A stretch of 64,000 nt of DNA from Zwartia vadi (GTDB lineage: Bacteria > Pseudomonadota > Gammaproteobacteria > Burkholderiales > Burkholderiaceae_B), in NCBI RefSeq assembly GCF_030410375.1, contig NZ_JAUHHE010000006.1:62001-126000 (forward strand). The letters are read 5' to 3'. Shown piece after piece: positions 35,801 to 44,189 of the stretch (the stretch's first letter is position 1; each line of letters begins with the position of its first letter). The notes under the pieces were generated by a model that saw only the letters and a list, made by a program, of their open reading frames with translations, made no database searches and was not told the DNA's origin. The position numbers and the translations under genes are program-made.

Positions 35801-36286
35801 TTAGCTTTGTCTGATCTTGGTGACAAGCGCAGTCGTTGAGCGCGCAAACTCAAAGGGAATCGCCACCGCTTTCCCGCCCCAGGACTCAACGAGTCTGGTC
35901 TCTGGCAAAGTACGCATGTCGTAATCCCCGCCCTTGACGATGATGTCAGGTCGTAACAAGCCAATCAGCTCGCTTGGGGTGTCTTCCTCAAAAAACGTCA
36001 CTGCCGTCACGCACGCGAGCGAAGCGAGCAAGGCGGCACGGTCCTCGGCATTATTCAGCGGCCGATCAGGGCCCTTGCCCAATCTGCGCGCCGAAGCGTC
36101 AGTGTTGATCGCGACAACCAAGGTTCCACCCAGTTGAGCCGCCTGATCCAGATAGGTCACATGTCCACGATGCAAAATATCGAACACACCATTGGTAAAC
36201 ACCACTGGACGCGCCCACGCGCCGGAAGCAATGCGTTGCGCACACACCTCGGCGGACAGGATCTTGCTCTCAAATCGCGCAGCCAT
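35801..36286 (-). CDS. rfaE2: heptose 1-phosphate adenylyltransferase
   Basis: A 161-residue nucleotidyltransferase equal to the C-terminal domain of HldE, which activates heptose phosphate for LPS core synthesis. Marks: VFTNGVFDILHRGHVTYLDQ with the HxGH motif near residue 37, INTDASARRLGKGPDRPLN near 63, DIIVKGGDY near 117 and the late FEFARSTTALVTKI with the STT loop. It is a stand-alone domain, so the kinase half (rfaE1) must be elsewhere. It begins 18 bases after the ferritin-like gene and probably shares its transcript. The GmhA-like protein at 61634 may work in the same pathway. Confidence 0.93.
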   Translation of the reverse strand: MAARFESKILSAEVCAQRIASGAWARPVVFTNGVFDILHRGHVTYLDQAAQLGGTLVVAINTDASARRLGKGPDRPLNNAEDRAALLASLACVTAVTFFEEDTPSELIGLLRPDIIVKGGDYDMRTLPETRLVESWGGKAVAIPFEFARSTTALVTKIRQS

Positions 36287-36304
36287 CTCGCTACAGTCCT
36301 GACG

Positions 36305-37183
36305 TTACACAGCAGAGGGCGCAATGCCTGGCACCGCTAGCGGGACGGCACGCAGCAACTCTTTGCGATATCGATTCAAGTCTTGGACCGTTTTGAACGA
36401 GCTATCCATTAACAACGACATATTGTGCAAGATCCGGGTGCTCACCTTGCCTTCCCAATCTTTATCAAAGTGAATCTGATTATCAAGCCAGCGCTCGAGC
36501 CAACCAGGTTCAGGCAGCTTGGACTGCACCGTGTCGTTGGGGAACATGTCTTTGTTGACATGCAGATTAGTTGGATGCAAAGCTTGGGGGGTACGATGTG
36601 CCGAGGCCATCAGTACGCCAATCTTTGAAAAGGCAATGCGTGCCTGTGCGGCGATATCTCCGCCGCGTTGCGTGAGCGCACGCTTCATGTAGCGTAAGTA
36701 TGCACCGGCATGGCGTGCCTCGTCCTGGGCGATCACGTTGTAAATCGCCTTGATGACAGGTTCTGTATGCCAGTCAGAGGCACGTCGATACCAGTGGTTC
36801 AAACGTACTTCGCCGCAAAAATGCAACATCAGTGTCTCGAGAGGCGGTGCGGGGTCAAACTCAAAACGCACCCGATGAAGTTCCTCTTCAGTCGGCACAA
36901 GATCCGGAGCAAATCTACGCAGATATTCGATCAAGACAAGCGAATGCTTTTGCTCCTCGAAAAACCAGACGGACATGAAGGCGGAAAAGTCGCTATCGTC
37001 GCGGTTATCGCGCAAAAACATTTCCGTAGCAGGCAACGCAGCCCATTCCGTGATGGCATTCATCTTGATCGTTTGCGCCTGCTCATCTGTGAGCTTGCTG
37101 CGGTCGAAATCATGCCAGGGAATATCTGTGGCCATATTCCAGCGCACCGACTCCATGGACTTGAATAATTCTGTGTAAAGCAT
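36305..37183 (-). CDS. ferritin-like di-iron protein of unknown function
   Basis: A 292-residue helical protein with a complete set of di-iron ligand motifs: a glutamate in AITEWAALPATEMFL near residue 45-55, ExxH in WFFEEQKHSLVLIEYL near 77, a glutamate in HFCGEVRLNHWYRR near 125 and ExxH in IAQDEARHAGAYLRYM near 155. This is the pattern of ferritin-like oxygenases and desaturases rather than of storage ferritin. The remainder, from about 190, is not recognised. AAGGCAG precedes the ATG. It lies between ubiB (80 bases upstream) and rfaE2 (18 bases downstream) on one strand. Enzyme activity and substrate are unknown; hydroxylation in the quinone pathway is only a guess from context. Confidence 0.8.
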   Translation of the reverse strand: MLYTELFKSMESVRWNMATDIPWHDFDRSKLTDEQAQTIKMNAITEWAALPATEMFLRDNRDDSDFSAFMSVWFFEEQKHSLVLIEYLRRFAPDLVPTEEELHRVRFEFDPAPPLETLMLHFCGEVRLNHWYRRASDWHTEPVIKAIYNVIAQDEARHAGAYLRYMKRALTQRGGDIAAQARIAFSKIGVLMASAHRTPQALHPTNLHVNKDMFPNDTVQSKLPEPGWLERWLDNQIHFDKDWEGKVSTRILHNMSLLMDSSFKTVQDLNRYRKELLRAVPLAVPGIAPSAV

Positions 37184-37262
37184 GATTCACTGCCTTAAAA
37201 ATTCAGCGCAGACCCGTATCCATTTTGAAGTGGGGCTACCGCTAAAGGTTTAACTAACAAAC

Positions 37263-38813
37263 TCATCGAATGAGCGCCCATAGCGCCACACCCAATGCCA
37301 GGGCTGCTACACCCGTTAACGCAACCAGCACTCGGTTGCTTTGCTCCCGTGCTTTGCGAGAACGGCGCAACTCCGCCAATAGCTCCGAAGTGGTATCCGG
37401 ACGGTTGAGCTGCGCATACAACAATCTCGGAAACTCAGGCAACCATTGTGACCATTGCGCAGCTTCCTGGGTCACTTTCTTTTTGATGCCTTTAAACCCG
37501 ACTCGCTCATGCATCCAGCGCTCTAAATAAGGTTTAGCTGTTTTCCATAAGTCTAACTGGGGATCAAGTTGTCGACCGAGTCCCTCGACATTCAAGAGGG
37601 TCTTTTGCAACAAGACCAGTTGCGGCTGAATTTCGACATTGAAACGCCTCGAGGTCTGAAACAGTCGCAACAGCACTTGTCCTAAGGAAATTTCTGCCAA
37701 TGGACGGTCAAAATAAGGCTCGCAGACTGCGCGCACAGCACCCTCCAACTCTTCTTCCCGCGTAGTGGGCGGCACCCAACCCGACTCGATATGCAAGCGA
37801 GCCACCCTACGGTAATCACGCTGAAAGAAAGCAAGAAAATTCTGGGCAAGATAATTTTTATCGAACTCAGACAATGAACCTACGATGCCAAAATCAAGCG
37901 CGATGTAACGCCCGAGGGTCTCAGGCCGATCGGAGACATAAATATTGCCGGGATGCATGTCCGCGTGAAAAAACCCGTCATCGAACACTTGCGTAAAAAA
38001 GATCTCAACGCCAGCTTGCGCCAGCTTTGGAATATCCACGCCCAGTGCGCGCAAGCGATCAATCTGACTGACTGGCACGCCATACATGCGTTCCATGGTG
38101 AAAACATTGGTGGCGCAATAGTCCCACATGACCTCCGGAACCCACAATAGATTGGGTCTCGGACCGTCATTCGAGAAGTTCCTGCGTAACTGGCTGCAGT
38201 TGGAGGCTTCGCGCAGCAAGTCCAGCTCGTCATGCAAATGCTTGTCAAACTCTGCGACGACCTCGCGTGGCTTGAGGCGGCGCCCATCTGGGGCGAGTCG
38301 TTCGATCAGTCCTGCGAGCACGCGCATCAGCGACAGATCTTTATCGATCACCTCCAGCATGCCCGGCCTCAACACTTTGACGGCAACATGCCGGCCATCG
38401 TGAAGCACCGCAAAGTGAACCTGCGCAATCGAGGCAGAGGCCACCGGGTCTTTTTCAAACTGAGCAAACAACTTGGAAGTGGGTGCGCCCAACGCAGCCT
38501 CAATCATCGCCGCCGCTTGCTCAGACGGAAAAGGTGCGACACGGTCCTGTAGAAGCGTGAGCTCGTCCGCAATATCCGCTGGGATCAAATCGCGTCGGGT
38601 CGAGAGCACTTGGCCAAACTTGACGAAAATCGGCCCCAACGACTCAAGCGCCAGGCGAAGTCTGAGCCCCCGCGGCATCTTTGGGCGAGAGCCCAGTCTC
38701 ACGAGCCATAACAAACGGACAGCAATGGGGTGACTGATTCCCGACAAAACCAGCTCATCCAGCCGGTAACGAAGCGCCACAACAATTATTCGCGTCAAAC
38801 GCGGCACAGACAT
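37263..38813 (-). CDS. ubiB: UbiB, ubiquinone biosynthesis atypical kinase
   Basis: A 516-residue ABC1/ADCK family protein needed for ubiquinone synthesis. Marks: the KxGQ motif in [16 protein letters not shown] near residue 65, the alanine-rich loop and VASASIASVH-type region seen as [19 protein letters not shown] near 125, the [16 protein letters not shown] stretch, [11 protein letters not shown] near 290 and LDFGIVGSL near 308. Two hydrophobic segments close the C-terminus ([20 protein letters not shown]). Start at the ATG at 38813, which shares one base with the ubiJ stop; the codon before is GTG. Part of ubiE, Tim44-like, ubiJ, ubiB. Confidence 0.96.
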   Translation of the reverse strand: MSVPRLTRIIVVALRYRLDELVLSGISHPIAVRLLWLVRLGSRPKMPRGLRLRLALESLGPIFVKFGQVLSTRRDLIPADIADELTLLQDRVAPFPSEQAAAMIEAALGAPTSKLFAQFEKDPVASASIAQVHFAVLHDGRHVAVKVLRPGMLEVIDKDLSLMRVLAGLIERLAPDGRRLKPREVVAEFDKHLHDELDLLREASNCSQLRRNFSNDGPRPNLLWVPEVMWDYCATNVFTMERMYGVPVSQIDRLRALGVDIPKLAQAGVEIFFTQVFDDGFFHADMHPGNIYVSDRPETLGRYIALDFGIVGSLSEFDKNYLAQNFLAFFQRDYRRVARLHIESGWVPPTTREEELEGAVRAVCEPYFDRPLAEISLGQVLLRLFQTSRRFNVEIQPQLVLLQKTLLNVEGLGRQLDPQLDLWKTAKPYLERWMHERVGFKGIKKKVTQEAAQWSQWLPEFPRLLYAQLNRPDTTSELLAELRRSRKAREQSNRVLVALTGVAALALGVALWALIR

Positions 38814-39418
38814 CACGTCCGTTCTCCCATTGAACGCTCAAGCTTCTGGAGTCTGTGCTGCAAATGGGTTTGCCGACGCTCAAGATGATCCAACGCCGCA
38901 AGCAACTGAGACTGAGAGCTTTCCAGGGTCATCACCGCAGGCTTGGCAGCCAGTGCATCCGTCTCTTCAGATAAATATTCCGCGATATTCTGGGTAAAGC
39001 TTGCGCCAAGCGATTGAAAAGCGGAGAAAGCCTGTTTTGCGCCAAGCACCGCGCGACGTGCGGGAATATCGCCTATCCACTGTGAAAGGGCATCCTCAGG
39101 GTCAGGACGTAAATCACGCGCCAAATCGGACATTAATTGCGCCAGAGCCGCCTGGCCAGAGACATGAACGTATTGTGCCATATCAACACGCCGAGATCGG
39201 TCCAACAAAGAGAGGGGGTTGAACTTTTCAACAAGAATCTCGAGGGTGACATCCGGTGTCGTATCGTCCGTCGCGTGCGTCAGTTGACCTTCATGATCGA
39301 TGCGCCAGTTCAACTCCAAGCCCGTCACCACGATACGCACAGTCTTTCCGGCATGCTGGGCCAAGCGCTGCGCCGCCCATGCCTGCTGACGAGTGAGCCT
39401 ATTAAGCGCCAGTGCCAT
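38813..39418 (-). CDS. ubiJ: UbiJ, SCP2-domain ubiquinone biosynthesis accessory factor
   Basis: About 201 residues with an N-terminal SCP2/sterol-carrier-like lipid-binding domain ([20 protein letters not shown], then [15 protein letters not shown] and [18 protein letters not shown]) and a C-terminal helical part ending in a coiled coil ([20 protein letters not shown]). In E. coli UbiJ helps organise the Ubi enzymes on a lipid-bound complex. The start is uncertain: the ATG at 39418 is preferred, but the frame stays open upstream to a TTG at 39493. Coupled to ubiB by a one-base stop-start overlap. Confidence 0.88.
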   Translation of the reverse strand: MALALNRLTRQQAWAAQRLAQHAGKTVRIVVTGLELNWRIDHEGQLTHATDDTTPDVTLEILVEKFNPLSLLDRSRRVDMAQYVHVSGQAALAQLMSDLARDLRPDPEDALSQWIGDIPARRAVLGAKQAFSAFQSLGASFTQNIAEYLSEETDALAAKPAVMTLESSQSQLLAALDHLERRQTHLQHRLQKLERSMGERT

Positions 39419-39579
39419 CACCTGAACCGGATGCACGGGTGAAAAACCGAAAAGAGTGGTGGAAATACGAATCACCTTAGTAAGACGAGTCAAGGCACCA
39501 CTAGGAGACTTTTTGCCTCGAGGATCAGGATTCTTGACCTAATCTGCCATTTTAGCGGGTGTCACGCCTGAGCCCAAGT

Positions 39580-39605
39580 AAAACGCCCGCAAAGGCGGGC
39601 GTTTT
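39580..39605 (-). terminator. intrinsic terminator after the Tim44-like gene
   Basis: AAAACGCCCGC and GCGGGCGTTTT form an 11-bp perfect stem with an AAAG loop, about 30 bases after the Tim44-like stop; it is symmetric and could act on either strand. It separates ubiE/Tim44-like from ubiJ-ubiB. Confidence 0.88.
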
Positions 39606-39633
39606 AACTGAATCACCTGATACAACGAGGGGA

Positions 39634-40617
39634 TCAGCTCGCTTGACTGACTGGCACTTGTTGAATGCCAGCAAGCAACCAACCGCCTTGCTCTGGCTTG
39701 AACAGGTTCCAAACTTCTTCGAAACGGAACGCCTCAGCACCCGCTTGCTCTCTCAACATGCCAGAGAAACGCACGCTCGCCAAGTGACCATCGCTGACTT
39801 TTTCAATACCAAGCAACTCCGCATTGAGCAAGACCACTTCGGTGTGGTTCTCTTCAACGCGATCGTTGAGCTGGGCCTGCAACTCTTTCATCAGGTCATC
39901 GGTCAGGAAATTGCGCATTTCAGCGATATTGCCGCTGTCCCAGACTTTTTGAATGGAAACAAACTGCTTTTTGGCTTCGGAAAGAAAACGTTGCGTATCG
40001 AAATCGGCTGGGATAAACCAGTTTTGATCAGGAGCGGGCGCATCCGAGCCAAACCCTGCAGCCGACATCGAACCTGTGGCCGAAGCTGGCAGAGAAACAG
40101 GTGCCTGCGCAACAGGTTCATTGCTCTGGCGGAACATATCGTTGTTATTACCTGACATCCCGTCCGCACGCGTACCCATTCCCGCGCCCTGTGCAGCAGG
40201 CTGAGGGCCACGCATTCTGCGCAGGATGAACATCACGCCAAATACCACCACGCCAGCGATCAGAGCCAGAACGAGGAAGTCAGCGAGAGCGCCACCCAAA
40301 CCTAAATGCGACAACAACGCGGCAATACCCAAGCCGGCAGCGATACCTGCCAAGGGGCCAAGCCAGCGTGACGCACCTGAAGCGGCAGCAGTACCCGCAG
40401 CGCCCGCAGCGGGTGCCGCGGCAGCGCTACGCTGTGTGGTGTTGCTGGTCGCAGCAGGCTGGGCAGCCTTTTGGCTCGTGACATTGGTGGATTGACGTCC
40501 GGCGTTGCTGCCTTTGCCCACTCGGGCAGCCTCAGCATCGAACGTCACAGCAGTGAGGGCAAGTCCACTCACTGCAACAAGGGCTGCAGCAAAAAAACGA
40601 ATTAGAGGACGAGACAT
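39634..40617 (-). CDS. Tim44-like domain membrane protein
   Basis: A 327-residue protein: a signal or anchor segment (LIRFFAAALVAVSGLALTAV), a low-complexity Ala/Thr/Ser stretch (about 45-80), one or two hydrophobic segments (LAGIAAGLGIAALLSHLGLG and FLVLALIAGVVVFGVMFIL near 85-130), a linker rich in Gly/Pro/Gln, and a C-terminal Tim44/TolA-like domain (about 190-325, with FIPADFDTQRFLSEAKKQFV and LNDRVEENHTEVVLLNAELL). The domain binds membranes in mitochondria; the bacterial role is unknown. AGGAG precedes the ATG. It is regularly found between ubiE and ubiJ in betaproteobacteria. A 172-base gap separates it from ubiE. Confidence 0.88.
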   Translation of the reverse strand: MSRPLIRFFAAALVAVSGLALTAVTFDAEAARVGKGSNAGRQSTNVTSQKAAQPAATSNTTQRSAAAAPAAGAAGTAAASGASRWLGPLAGIAAGLGIAALLSHLGLGGALADFLVLALIAGVVVFGVMFILRRMRGPQPAAQGAGMGTRADGMSGNNNDMFRQSNEPVAQAPVSLPASATGSMSAAGFGSDAPAPDQNWFIPADFDTQRFLSEAKKQFVSIQKVWDSGNIAEMRNFLTDDLMKELQAQLNDRVEENHTEVVLLNAELLGIEKVSDGHLASVRFSGMLREQAGAEAFRFEEVWNLFKPEQGGWLLAGIQQVPVSQAS

Positions 40618-40789
40618 TGAATGCTCCTGGGCGGATGACGCCTGTTAGTCAAAAAACAAAACGAAAATGAACACGGACTGAATTTAAACTGAATAATACC
40701 TGAATCTTACTAAAAGCTGAACAAATTGGTCAAAACATTGACTGACTGTTCATCAAGAAGTTCAATTTACGCATTCAGCCCCTCTTCAC

Positions 40790-41530
40790 TCAACCCATCT
40801 TGATGCCTTCATGCAAGGCCGTTAGTCCCGCCGACAAATTGAAATACTGCACGCGAGACAACCCAGCCTGCTCAAGCATGCCTTTAAGCGTTTCTTGGTC
40901 GGGGTGCATCCGAATAGACTCTGCCAAATAACGATAGCTGTCGGCATCACCCGCGACTTTGCTGCCGAGCCAAGGCAAGACATTAAATGAGTACCAGTCG
41001 TAAGCGGGGGCGAGAGGCTTGGCGATACGCGAAAACTCCAGAACAAGCAGCTTGCCGCCAGGCTTTAATACACGCGTCATTTCCGCCAGGGCGCGATCCT
41101 TGTGCGTCATATTACGCAAACCAAATGCCACGGTCACCCGATCAAAATAATGATCCGGAAAAGGTAAATGCTCGGCATCGCACACTGCGCAAGGAAGAAC
41201 GACCCCATCGTCGAGCAAGCGATCCCGACCCACTCTTAACATGGAATCATTGATATCCGTTAACCAGACCTCACCCTGCGGCCCGGCTTTTTTAGCGAAG
41301 GCCCGCGCGAGATCGCCTGTTCCGCCAGCGATATCCAGCACTTTCATTCCGGGACGGACTGCGGCCCGACCGATCGTGAAAGATTTCCACACGCGGTGCA
41401 AGCCCGCGGACATGAGATCATTCATCACATCGTAACGGGACGCGACCGAGTGAAAAACCTGGGCAACCTTGCCGGCTTTTTCCGATTCCTCGACTGTCTG
41501 GAAACCAAAGTGCGTCTTTTCTTGGGACAT
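40790..41530 (-). CDS. ubiE: ubiquinone/menaquinone C-methyltransferase
   Basis: A 246-residue SAM-dependent methyltransferase acting on the quinone ring of ubiquinone (and menaquinone where present). Marks: [40 protein letters not shown] near 28, the SAM loop [19 protein letters not shown] near 65, [20 protein letters not shown] near 138 and [19 protein letters not shown] near 205. Complete. First of the ubi group that runs leftward; divergent from pxpB. Confidence 0.96.
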   Translation of the reverse strand: MSQEKTHFGFQTVEESEKAGKVAQVFHSVASRYDVMNDLMSAGLHRVWKSFTIGRAAVRPGMKVLDIAGGTGDLARAFAKKAGPQGEVWLTDINDSMLRVGRDRLLDDGVVLPCAVCDAEHLPFPDHYFDRVTVAFGLRNMTHKDRALAEMTRVLKPGGKLLVLEFSRIAKPLAPAYDWYSFNVLPWLGSKVAGDADSYRYLAESIRMHPDQETLKGMLEQAGLSRVQYFNLSAGLTALHEGIKMG

Positions 41531-41654
41531 AATTAATTACTCAAATCAAACCGATACTCAGTTTAATCTCTCGGCAGCCATTTCCAGAGAAAAGGCATAA
41601 ACTGCAAATTCTTTGCCGCAAGGCTTCATACAGCATTCGAACACATCCCTGCGC

Positions 41655-42374
41655 ATGTCCCCGATAAGATTCACGTTAAGACCACAAGGCGATCGCTGCC
41701 TGAGTATCGACTTTGGCGACTCCATTAGCCTGGAGACTGGCAAACTATGCCTGTCAGCCGCGGCCACCCTCGAACAAGCCCGCCTCCAGGGGGTCACCGA
41801 TATCGTCCCATCCTACACCGCCGTAGCGCTGTTCTATCAGCCCGGGGTCGATTTAGGTGGCACAGACTTTTCAACACTCTGTGAACAAGTCAAAGACCTA
41901 CTCAGCCAAGAACTCGTTCAAGCCACAACCTCTGCACGCCAAGTCGAGATCCCCGTTTGCTACGGTGGCAAACACGGACCCGATTTAAAGGACGTGGCTC
42001 AAAAAATCGGCATCTCCGAACAAGAAGTCATCGACCTGCACACCCGCCCCGGTGCCATGGTGTTTGGACTTGGCTTCTCGCCAGGACACCCATACATCGG
42101 CGTGCATGATCCATTATTCGCTTTACCCCGCCGCGACGTCCCTCGCACCGCTGTGCCGGCCGGCTCCGTTGCCATCGCCAATCGTCAGTCGACCATTTAT
42201 CCGACGCTCTTGCCGGGTGGATGGCATATCCTTGGGGCAACACCGCTGAAATTATTTGATCTCACACGCGTGCAACCTTCTTTGCTGCTGCCAGGCGATC
42301 AAATCCGCTTCACCCCGATCTCGGAGCAAGAATATGACCGACTGGCCTCTGAGCTTGCCGGGCAGGAGGCATGA
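41655..42374 (+). CDS. pxpB: 5-oxoprolinase subunit PxpB (KipI-like)
   Basis: A 239-residue protein of the KipI/AHS1 family, one of three subunits of the ATP-dependent prokaryotic 5-oxoprolinase that clears pyroglutamate. Marks: GDRCLSIDFGDSISLETGK near residue 10, VPSYTAVALFYQPGVDLGG near 52, VIDLHTRPGAMVFGLGFSPG near 130 and PAGSVAIANRQSTIYPTLLP near 170. Start at the ATG at 41655 (MSPIRFTLRPQGD); a TTG further up has no support. Its stop overlaps the pxpC start in ATGA. Confidence 0.93.
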   Translation: MSPIRFTLRPQGDRCLSIDFGDSISLETGKLCLSAAATLEQARLQGVTDIVPSYTAVALFYQPGVDLGGTDFSTLCEQVKDLLSQELVQATTSARQVEIPVCYGGKHGPDLKDVAQKIGISEQEVIDLHTRPGAMVFGLGFSPGHPYIGVHDPLFALPRRDVPRTAVPAGSVAIANRQSTIYPTLLPGGWHILGATPLKLFDLTRVQPSLLLPGDQIRFTPISEQEYDRLASELAGQEA

Positions 42375-43378
42375 TCATGCGCGTCCTTAAACCCGGCATG
42401 CTCTCGAGCTTTCAAGATCAAGGCCGTATCGGTCACCAGCCACTCGGCGTCTCTGTTGTCGGAGCAATGGATCAACGCGCCCATCAACTTGCCAACACGC
42501 TTGTCGGTAATCTCGACGACACCGCCACACTTGAGATCACCTTGACAGGTCCGTCCTTGCTGTTCACGCAAGCCTGTTGCATCGCTATCTGTGGCGCAGA
42601 TCTGAGTCCCAGTATCAATGGCAAAGCAGTCGCCATGAATCGCCCCTTGATCGTGCGCCCAAAAGACGAACTGCGCTTTGGGACGCGGCGACACGGCACA
42701 CGCGCCTATCTGGCGGTGCACGGCGGCTTCGAGATCCCGGAGGTCCTGGGTAGTCAAAGCACCTATCTGAGAAGTCACTTCGGTGGCTGGCATGGCCGTG
42801 CGCTCAAGCGCGGAGATGAAATCCCATTGAAGCGTCCTTTAAAAGAAATCGGGCAAGACGGACGCGGACTTGATGCATTGGCCAAAGCTCTTTGGGATAT
42901 CAAGCTCTATCTGCCTGGAGCGATTGCAGACTCGACGCGCGCACGCATACGTTTAATCAAGAGTGTGCAATGGGAAGAGTTCACACCCGACAGCCGCGAA
43001 GCACTATTAACCCAGCCATTTCGCATCAGTCCGGACTCCGAGCGCATGGGATATCGGCTCCAGGGTCCAAATATTCTCATGACCGAGCCCAGGCAAATGA
43101 TCTCTGAAGCCACAACTTTTGGCACAATACAAGTGCCCGCTGGCGGTCAACCCATCGTCTTGATGGCTGATAGGCAGACAACGGGTGGCTACCCAAAGAT
43201 CGCCTATGTGGCGTCTGTTGATTTGCCTTTGCTTGCACAAATGGGGCCAGGCGATGTCGTGCAATTTGAATTGGTGACGCTTGAGGCTGCACAGGCACTG
43301 GACACTGCCAGGACCCGTGCAATGCGCAATCTGGTGCAAACACTCGCACCCGTACGAACTTTATTGCTTAATTACTAA
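42371..43378 (+). CDS. pxpC: 5-oxoprolinase subunit PxpC (KipA-like)
   Basis: A 335-residue AHS2-family protein. Marks: VLKPGMLSSFQDQGRIGHQP, GAMDQRAHQLANTLVGN near residue 30, YLAVHGGFEIPEVLGSQSTY near 115, SERMGYRLQGPNIL near 220 and the end region MADRQTTGGYPKIAYVAS near 265, typical of biotin-dependent carboxyltransferase-like subunits. Two starts are possible: ATG at 42371 overlapping pxpB, or ATG at 42377, which is 7 bases after GGAGG and better placed. Works with PxpB in the same complex. Confidence 0.93.
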   Translation: MIMRVLKPGMLSSFQDQGRIGHQPLGVSVVGAMDQRAHQLANTLVGNLDDTATLEITLTGPSLLFTQACCIAICGADLSPSINGKAVAMNRPLIVRPKDELRFGTRRHGTRAYLAVHGGFEIPEVLGSQSTYLRSHFGGWHGRALKRGDEIPLKRPLKEIGQDGRGLDALAKALWDIKLYLPGAIADSTRARIRLIKSVQWEEFTPDSREALLTQPFRISPDSERMGYRLQGPNILMTEPRQMISEATTFGTIQVPAGGQPIVLMADRQTTGGYPKIAYVASVDLPLLAQMGPGDVVQFELVTLEAAQALDTARTRAMRNLVQTLAPVRTLLLNY

Positions 43379-43389
43379 GGACCACAATC

Positions 43390-44145
43390 ATGGCATTGCG
43401 TATTGATTTGAATTGCGACATGGGTGAAAGCTTTGGCGCATGGAAAATGGGGAACGATGAAGAGATCCTGCCTTATGTTTCGTCGGCCAATATCGCCTGC
43501 GGTTTTCACGGTGGTGATCCTGCCACCATGCGTAAAACCGTCGCGGCTGCCATCAAGCACGGCGTCTCGATTGGTGCGCACCCGGGTCTGCCTGACTTAC
43601 AAGGTTTTGGCCGTCGCAACATGGCGATTACGGACCAGGAAGCCTACGACATGATGGTCGTCCAAATCGGCGCGCTCGCTGGCGTCGCAGCCTCGCAAGG
43701 CACACGTCTTCGTCACGTTAAAGCGCACGGCCAACTCTACAACATGGCTGTCAAAAATGAAGGCCTCACGCGCGCGCTTGCTCAAGCAACCTATGATGTT
43801 GACAAGGATCTGGTATTTTTTGCCTTGGCTGGCAGCCAAATGATCCCCATCGCCGAATCAATCGGGTTGCGTGTGGCCAGCGAGGTCTTTGGTGATCGCA
43901 ACTACTCCCCTGACGGGACACTTAGTCCGCGCAATCAGCCCAATGCAATGATCACCGATGTGAAGCAATCCATCAAACAGGTGTTGCAAATGGTCAAGAC
44001 CAGCACGCTGACGGCTAACGACGGCACTATTGTTAAAGTGCGTGCGGACACGCTCTGTATACACGGCGATCAGCCTGGCGCAGTCACCTTTGCCAAGGCC
44101 ATCCGTGAAGCACTGCAGGCCGAAGGCATTGCAGTCGGCGTTTAA
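43390..44145 (+). CDS. pxpA: 5-oxoprolinase subunit PxpA (LamB/YcsF family)
   Basis: A 251-residue protein with the LamB/YcsF pattern: LRIDLNCDMGESFGAWKMGN at the start, YVSSANIACGFHGGDPATM near residue 30, GVSIGAHPGLPDLQGFGRR near 58, VKAHGQLYNMAVKNEGL near 117, and LCIHGDQPGAVTFAKAI near 220. AAGGA stands before the ATG. Third gene of pxpBCA, 11 bases after pxpC. The set allows recycling of 5-oxoproline formed from glutamine, glutamate or glutathione. Confidence 0.95.
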   Translation: MALRIDLNCDMGESFGAWKMGNDEEILPYVSSANIACGFHGGDPATMRKTVAAAIKHGVSIGAHPGLPDLQGFGRRNMAITDQEAYDMMVVQIGALAGVAASQGTRLRHVKAHGQLYNMAVKNEGLTRALAQATYDVDKDLVFFALAGSQMIPIAESIGLRVASEVFGDRNYSPDGTLSPRNQPNAMITDVKQSIKQVLQMVKTSTLTANDGTIVKVRADTLCIHGDQPGAVTFAKAIREALQAEGIAVGV

Positions 44146-44166
44146 CATTTAAAAAGCAAGCCAGCG

Positions 44167-44189
44167 GCGTCCTCATCAAACGAGGACGC
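44167..44189. terminator. terminator-like hairpin between pxpA and the fusion dehydrogenase
   Basis: GCGTCCTC, 7-base loop, GAGGACGC: an 8-bp perfect stem that covers the last codons and stop of the leftward gene, 22 bases after the pxpA stop. The T run on the minus side is about 12 bases away, so efficiency is doubtful. Confidence 0.45.
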
